From CAYINJ01 sp964364745 (GTDB lineage: Bacteria > Patescibacteriota > Patescibacteriia > JACRDY01), in assembly GCA_964364745.1 (NCBI GenBank), contig CAYINJ010000023.1, positions 1 to 9,983 of the forward strand: a stretch of DNA of 9,983 nt, read 5' to 3'. The first letter of the stretch is position 1. Each line of letters starts with the position of its first letter. Both the position numbers and the translations under genes were made by a program. Positions 7,901-9,983 of the stretch are shown here, one piece after another. The notes below the pieces were generated by a model, which worked only from the letters and a program-made list of their open reading frames with translations, was not told where the DNA came from and made no database searches.

Positions 7901-8406
7901 CCACTTGTAGTTTACCTAGCCAACTCAATGGCCAGGTCTACCTCTGTGACGCGCCGACCGCCCTGACCCTCCCGGCCACCACGATCAGTGATAGCGCGGT
8001 CCGGGGCAACGGTACCCTGATTGTCCGAGGTGACCTGACTATTAGCGGCGATATCACCTATGCCGCCGCGACCGCCACGACCATCAACCGCCTGGCTTCA
8101 CTGGGGGTGATGGTCATCAAACGAGCGGATGGCAGTGGTGGTAACATCGCGATTCAGCCAGCCGTCGGGCAAATCGTCGGAACCTATTACGCCGAAGATA
8201 CTATTCGCACTTGCAGTGGCTTTGGCAGTTGTAGTCAATCGCCGCTGATTATTCGTGGCTCAATGGCCGCTCATCGCTTCCAATTCCAACGATTGTTCAT
8301 CTCGTTTACCGATCTGCCGGCCGAACAGTTCATCTACGATGGTCGCTCACTGGCCAATGTTCCGCCAGGATTTGAACAATTTGTCAAAGGCCTGCCTAAA
8401 TGGTAA
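4909..8406 (+). CDS. giant glycine-rich, membrane-anchored surface protein with duplicated modules
   Basis: 1165 residues, function not known. The basic N-terminus (RTWSRRE) precedes one hydrophobic helix (about 17-37), which should anchor or export it. A cysteine pair (58, 65) opens the exterior part. Two long glycine-rich modules, about residues 92-269 and 453-621, align with each other (for example SIGANGG versus RIATNGG, then GGGGGG); each has short beta-strand-like repeats suggestive of a beta-solenoid. A beta-rich stretch separates them (270-450). Residues about 645-770 look like an Ig/FN3-type fold (YTLRVWYSDVAG, RTFNFSV). A Trp/Pro-rich region ends in PPWLQVNRGDIYSGG (906-920). The C-terminal region (about 1000-1165) has GDLTISGDITY, LASLGVMVIK, YYAEDTI, RGSMAAHRFQFQR, IYDGR and NVPPGF, an arrangement I associate with surface proteins of candidate-phyla bacteria. 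All ten cysteines are extracytoplasmic and fall in pairs. The stop is doubled (TAA TAA). A role as cell-surface or attachment protein is inference. Confidence 0.93.
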   Translation: MKYFGHHVRTWSRREQLALIVGFVILAGILLVSQQVFGAPDVTVNSQNPLTLPTAAYCNMSTYICDFNTLTVNNNGTVTVNSDLAGNRHVIIRAAQVTVFQNGKITADGKGYPQGQGPGAGANNPSAGGVAPGGGHGGAGGRTDQSSLNGGLANDFLLTATNFGSGGGDTGGTNVGGAGGGIIEFILSGPLVVDGTISAHGAAGQSFYGGPNPKRSYVGGGGSGGTILIVAQNLSGNGSIGANGGQAGAFQTRVAGGGGGGLVFINLTQPNVLAPGQPGYEAGDPIHNTFSPISAMISRLTTTGGSADGNETWRRGDEGGVALYASATQTLLVKGLMYVRQGGFPNGGNTPISVTALGFGADFITTTGSFVTRVIELPSGNQDGGVNWEIANELIINKSILTSQGDNQQIVLTAGSVSLENTSRIQPSYFDKGLTNGYPTDEYNTTGLNSSVSLTANTLTVSADSVISTYRTGYGRAAGPGASAAQMAGGGYGGAGGSSLGGGSGPGGAAYGGEVANLTMPILAGSGGANGPSQGRGGRGGGVLSIAVTGTLTNQGVIEAAGQAGTNFAGGAAGGSIFTRAGAVAGAGRIATNGGQGGGTQVNQGSGGGGGGRLAVLYGTCAWSNHAISSTGATGSWAGGTGGAGSVYYQSTQVPTSPTVTKVDHSGGTWTTGPTVFPFGDLTFTINTYTGCNAHLASQYSSTLDARVHWELRLAGGGGPVDSHQTATAVTGTNQWAVAQAALTAGNDYTLRVWYSDVAGVGVVRTFNFSVEANAAIITTIDGRDPETYGARYDTWPPTDIPPQTVPVDGVDPIEGQLPFDIVGSGTGGGTWFFAEFESWNPADPEAGKIAEWIETSGSNTIQPTRDSGADQFIDLSHWFLVRYAPTSQPSNVSPYYYFTFTPTQPPWLQVNRGDIYSGGAVTLTNPPLGQYSALYCVSSVGMQAITPGDAEFVDCQQSGLPPLIFPKTANNYFSPPFGSLDPDDIIARATAAGTLVTTCSLPSQLNGQVYLCDAPTALTLPATTISDSAVRGNGTLIVRGDLTISGDITYAAATATTINRLASLGVMVIKRADGSGGNIAIQPAVGQIVGTYYAEDTIRTCSGFGSCSQSPLIIRGSMAAHRFQFQRLFISFTDLPAEQFIYDGRSLANVPPGFEQFVKGLPKW
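5182..5715 (+). repeat. glycine-rich module A of the surface protein
   Basis: Residues about 92-269. Landmarks in order: GKITADGKGY, GPGAGANNPSAGG, GHGGAGG, GAGGG before a strand, GTISAHGAAGQSFYGG, GGTILIVAQNLSGNG, SIGANGGQAG, and GGGGGGLVFI. The same landmarks recur in the same order in module B, so this is an intragenic duplication at protein level. Edges are approximate. Confidence 0.7.
6265..6771 (+). repeat. glycine-rich module B of the surface protein
   Basis: Residues about 453-621. Landmarks: DSVISTYRTGY, GPGASAAQMAGG, YGGAGG, GRGGGV before a strand, GVIEAAGQAGTNFAGG, GGSIFTRAGAVAGAG, RIATNGGQGG, GGGGGGRLAVLY, ending at Cys621. It is shorter than module A between the FxGG and GGSI landmarks. 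Sequence identity is clear at glycine and hydrophobic positions but low elsewhere, suggesting an old duplication or shared fold repeat. Confidence 0.7.
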
Positions 8407-8423
8407 TAACGGCCCCTAGTTCA

Positions 8424-8442
8424 TTTGGCAACCAAGGCCAAA
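8424..8442. promoter_or_regulatory. palindrome over the pilM -35 region (possible operator)
   Basis: TTTGGC (8424-8429) and GCCAAA (8437-8442) are perfect inverted arms around a 7-base centre. The left arm covers nearly all of the -35 hexamer TTGGCA (8425-8430) and the right arm lies in the spacer. A repressor bound here would block polymerase. There is no T-tract directly after it, so it is not a good terminator for the upstream gene. Confidence 0.4.
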
Positions 8443-8454
8443 ATCTGTTATAAT
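8425..8454 (+). promoter_or_regulatory. promoter of the pilM operon
   Basis: TTGGCA (8425-8430), an 18-base spacer and a perfect TATAAT (8449-8454) with TG at 8446-8447 (extended -10). Transcription should start near 8461, exactly where a GC-rich hairpin begins. Confidence 0.75.
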
Positions 8455-8460
8455 ATAGCT

Positions 8461-8478
8461 GCTCGCCGATGGGCGAGC
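8461..8478 (+). other. 5'-terminal mRNA hairpin enclosing the first pilM ATG
   Basis: GCTCGCC (8461-8467) pairs perfectly with GGCGAGC (8472-8478), leaving a four-base loop GATG that contains the ATG at 8469. It sits at the predicted 5' end of the transcript. It may stabilise the message or hide the upstream start codon. Confidence 0.55.
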
Positions 8479-9551
8479 GGATTAGTAGTCCCAGCTTGTT
8501 GACTATGGAATTATTTGCTCGACCAGATCGTTTTTTGGGTGTCGATATCGGCAGCCATAACCTTAAAGTTGTCGAGTTGGAAAACAACCACGGCCGGGCC
8601 AAGCTGATTACTTACGGGTATAGTGATCAAGTGGTGCCACCGACCGATCCGGAGTTGGCTGACCAGCCCGAAGTAGCCGCGGTGGCCCTGAAACAATTAT
8701 TGAAGAAGACCAAAACGACCAGCCATCGGGTGGTCGCCGCCTTGCCCGTAGCGACTATTTTCACCTCCGTGCTGGTGATCGCCAAAGACCGGTTTAAGAA
8801 TGATCAGGAGCTCAAAGAGACAATTCAATGGGAAGCCAAGAAGGTCATCCCGCTGACGCTTGATGAGATGATTTTGGAGCACAGCGCGCTCGATAACGAC
8901 GCCGAGGAGGGGAGTGCTCGCTTCCTCCTGACCGCCGCGCCGAAAGCGTTGGTTCAAAAATATTTAGAGATTTTCAAACATGCCGGATTGCAATTGGCTA
9001 GTTTAGAAACTGAAAATTTCGCCCTGGTCCGCTCCCTGGTCGGCAATGACAAAGCGACCGTCATGGTGGTTGACTTGGGAGAGATCACGACCAATATCGC
9101 CATCATTCGCCAGGGGATTCCCGTCTTGAATAAAAGTGTTGATGTCGCTGGCAAACAATTTACCGAGGTCTTCGCCAAGCAGTTGGGCGTGGAGTGGCCG
9201 GTCGCCGAGCGGTTCAAGCGTGACCTGATGACAACTGGCCTGACCACATCATTAACCGCGTTGGAGCCATTGCTCCAAAATCTCCGGCATGAAATCCAAT
9301 ATTGTTTTGGCCTCCATCGCCAAGAGCATCCGGCCGGCAATGAGCAAGTGGAAAAAATTATCCTCACGGGCGGCACGGCGGCGTTAGCGGGCATGGACCA
9401 GTATTTGGCCAGTCAATTACAGCTCAAGGTTTTTGTCGGGGACCCGTGGGCGCGAGTGATGTATCCCGAAGAGTTGAAACCAGCGCTTGACGCCATCGGT
9501 TCACGGCTAGCGATTAGTGTGGGGCTGGCGATGCGCGAGATTGTCACTTAA
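8469..9551 (+). CDS. pilM: PilM, actin-like ATPase of type IV pilus assembly
   Basis: 360 residues (348 if started at the ATG at 8505). PilM is a cytoplasmic FtsA/actin-like ATPase that binds the N-terminal tail of PilN and forms part of the alignment complex joining the pilus motor to the envelope. The phosphate-1 motif FLGVDIGSHNLKVVEL is at 22-37, WEAKKVIPLTLDEM at 121-134, the phosphate-2 motif VVDLGEITTNIAI at 200-212, EIQYCFGLHR at 275-284, and the adenosine-site glycines ILTGGTAALAGM at 298-309. The start is uncertain. ATG 8469 fits the near-leaderless spacing of other genes here (14 bases after TATAAT), while ATG 8505 gives MELFARPDRFLGVDIG, a start more typical of the family. Neither has a Shine-Dalgarno site. 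The next gene begins 6 bases after the stop and fits a pilN position. Confidence 0.93.
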   Translation: MGERISSPSLLTMELFARPDRFLGVDIGSHNLKVVELENNHGRAKLITYGYSDQVVPPTDPELADQPEVAAVALKQLLKKTKTTSHRVVAALPVATIFTSVLVIAKDRFKNDQELKETIQWEAKKVIPLTLDEMILEHSALDNDAEEGSARFLLTAAPKALVQKYLEIFKHAGLQLASLETENFALVRSLVGNDKATVMVVDLGEITTNIAIIRQGIPVLNKSVDVAGKQFTEVFAKQLGVEWPVAERFKRDLMTTGLTTSLTALEPLLQNLRHEIQYCFGLHRQEHPAGNEQVEKIILTGGTAALAGMDQYLASQLQLKVFVGDPWARVMYPEELKPALDAIGSRLAISVGLAMREIVT

Positions 9552-9557
9552 CGATCT

Positions 9558-9983
9558 ATGGTTAACTTTTTACCTCACCAGAATCAATCGACCGATCCGC
9601 AGCGGCCAGCAATGCCGGTCGATGATATTCGCTATACCCAACCGGATCGTCTCCGACCATTACCGACGCCGGCTGACACGCACGCCGCCCTGACGCCGGT
9701 GGCCAAACCCCGCTGGTGGCAACGGTGGAAGTCCGCGCCGGCCGGACCACCTCATCGCAAATTCGTTGCCAACGGCGCCATGCGTTTAACGGGGTCGGGT
9801 CAAGGACACCACCCATCAGCCGAGCTAAAATTGCCGGTGCCGCCCCTGACTAAACCGACTCAACCAGTGCCAGTGACGCCACCAATCGCGACTAAGCCAC
9901 ACTGGTGGTCGAGGCCAGGGCAGCCGCCACCAGCGGGAAGTTCAGGTCGCACCGTCAGCCCGCGGCTGGCGGCCGCGGTCGAT
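9558..9983 (+). CDS. proline-rich protein, probable N-terminal part of PilN (partial)
   Basis: Open from ATG 9558 to the window edge (142 codons seen). The first residues, MVNFLPHQ, resemble the INLLPHR-type start of PilN, the inner-membrane alignment protein whose cytoplasmic tail is gripped by PilM. The position directly after pilM supports this. Instead of continuing into a transmembrane helix, it runs into a long low-complexity arm rich in Pro, Thr, Ala and basic residues, with two similar elements KPRWWQRWK (50-58) and KPHWWSRPG (113-121). No membrane segment appears in the visible part. If it is PilN, the helix and ferredoxin-like domain must lie beyond the edge. It could alternatively be a separate disordered adaptor. 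There is no Shine-Dalgarno site; translation may be coupled to pilM. Confidence 0.7.
   Translation, partial: MVNFLPHQNQSTDPQRPAMPVDDIRYTQPDRLRPLPTPADTHAALTPVAKPRWWQRWKSAPAGPPHRKFVANGAMRLTGSGQGHHPSAELKLPVPPLTKPTQPVPVTPPIATKPHWWSRPGQPPPAGSSGRTVSPRLAAAVD

Overview
The window reads as chromosomal DNA from a bacterium with compact, all-plus-strand gene layout. The best guess is a member of the Candidate Phyla Radiation (Patescibacteria). That rests on three things: a giant glycine-rich surface protein whose C-terminus has a layout I associate with that group (GDLTISGDITY, YYAEDTI, IYDGR, NVPPGF), a pilM gene followed by a proline-rich probable pilN, and start codons lying only 7-14 bases after good -10 boxes with no Shine-Dalgarno sequence. 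The assignment is inferred from memory of families, not from a search.

Layout. Bases 1-66 may hold the last codons of an upstream gene. Bases 67-344 are non-coding and contain a 50-bp imperfect inverted repeat (150-199) and a near-consensus extended -10 promoter (249-277). A small self-contained cassette follows: promoter, 5' UTR with hairpin, classical GGAGG site, 83-codon gene for a short exported or membrane protein (345-596), then two consecutive hairpins, the second a textbook intrinsic terminator (648-686). Next come lepA (730-2505), a 31-codon membrane micro-ORF (2526-2621), recJ (2632-4413) and rnhA (4441-4854), a block for translation (EF-4) and nucleic-acid processing (5'-3' ssDNA exonuclease and RNase H). 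An intrinsic terminator runs directly into the promoter of a 1165-aa membrane-anchored, glycine-rich surface protein (4909-8406). The window ends with a type IV pilus type assembly operon: pilM (8469-9551) and the start of a proline-rich gene whose first residues look like PilN (9558 to the window edge).

Expression. lepA, rnhA, the surface protein and pilM each have a TATAAT-like box a few bases before the start codon, which predicts leaderless or near-leaderless mRNAs. The 83-codon gene is the only one with an obvious Shine-Dalgarno site and a long 5' UTR, and its codon use is also more GC-rich, so it stands out from its neighbours.

Most interesting parts. These are the duplicated glycine-rich modules and strictly paired cysteines of the surface protein, the near-leaderless architecture, the isolated small-protein cassette, the palindrome over the pilM -35 region with a hairpin enclosing its first ATG, and the KPxWW repeats in the proline-rich arm of the putative PilN. 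No tRNA, rRNA, insertion sequence or CRISPR array was seen.
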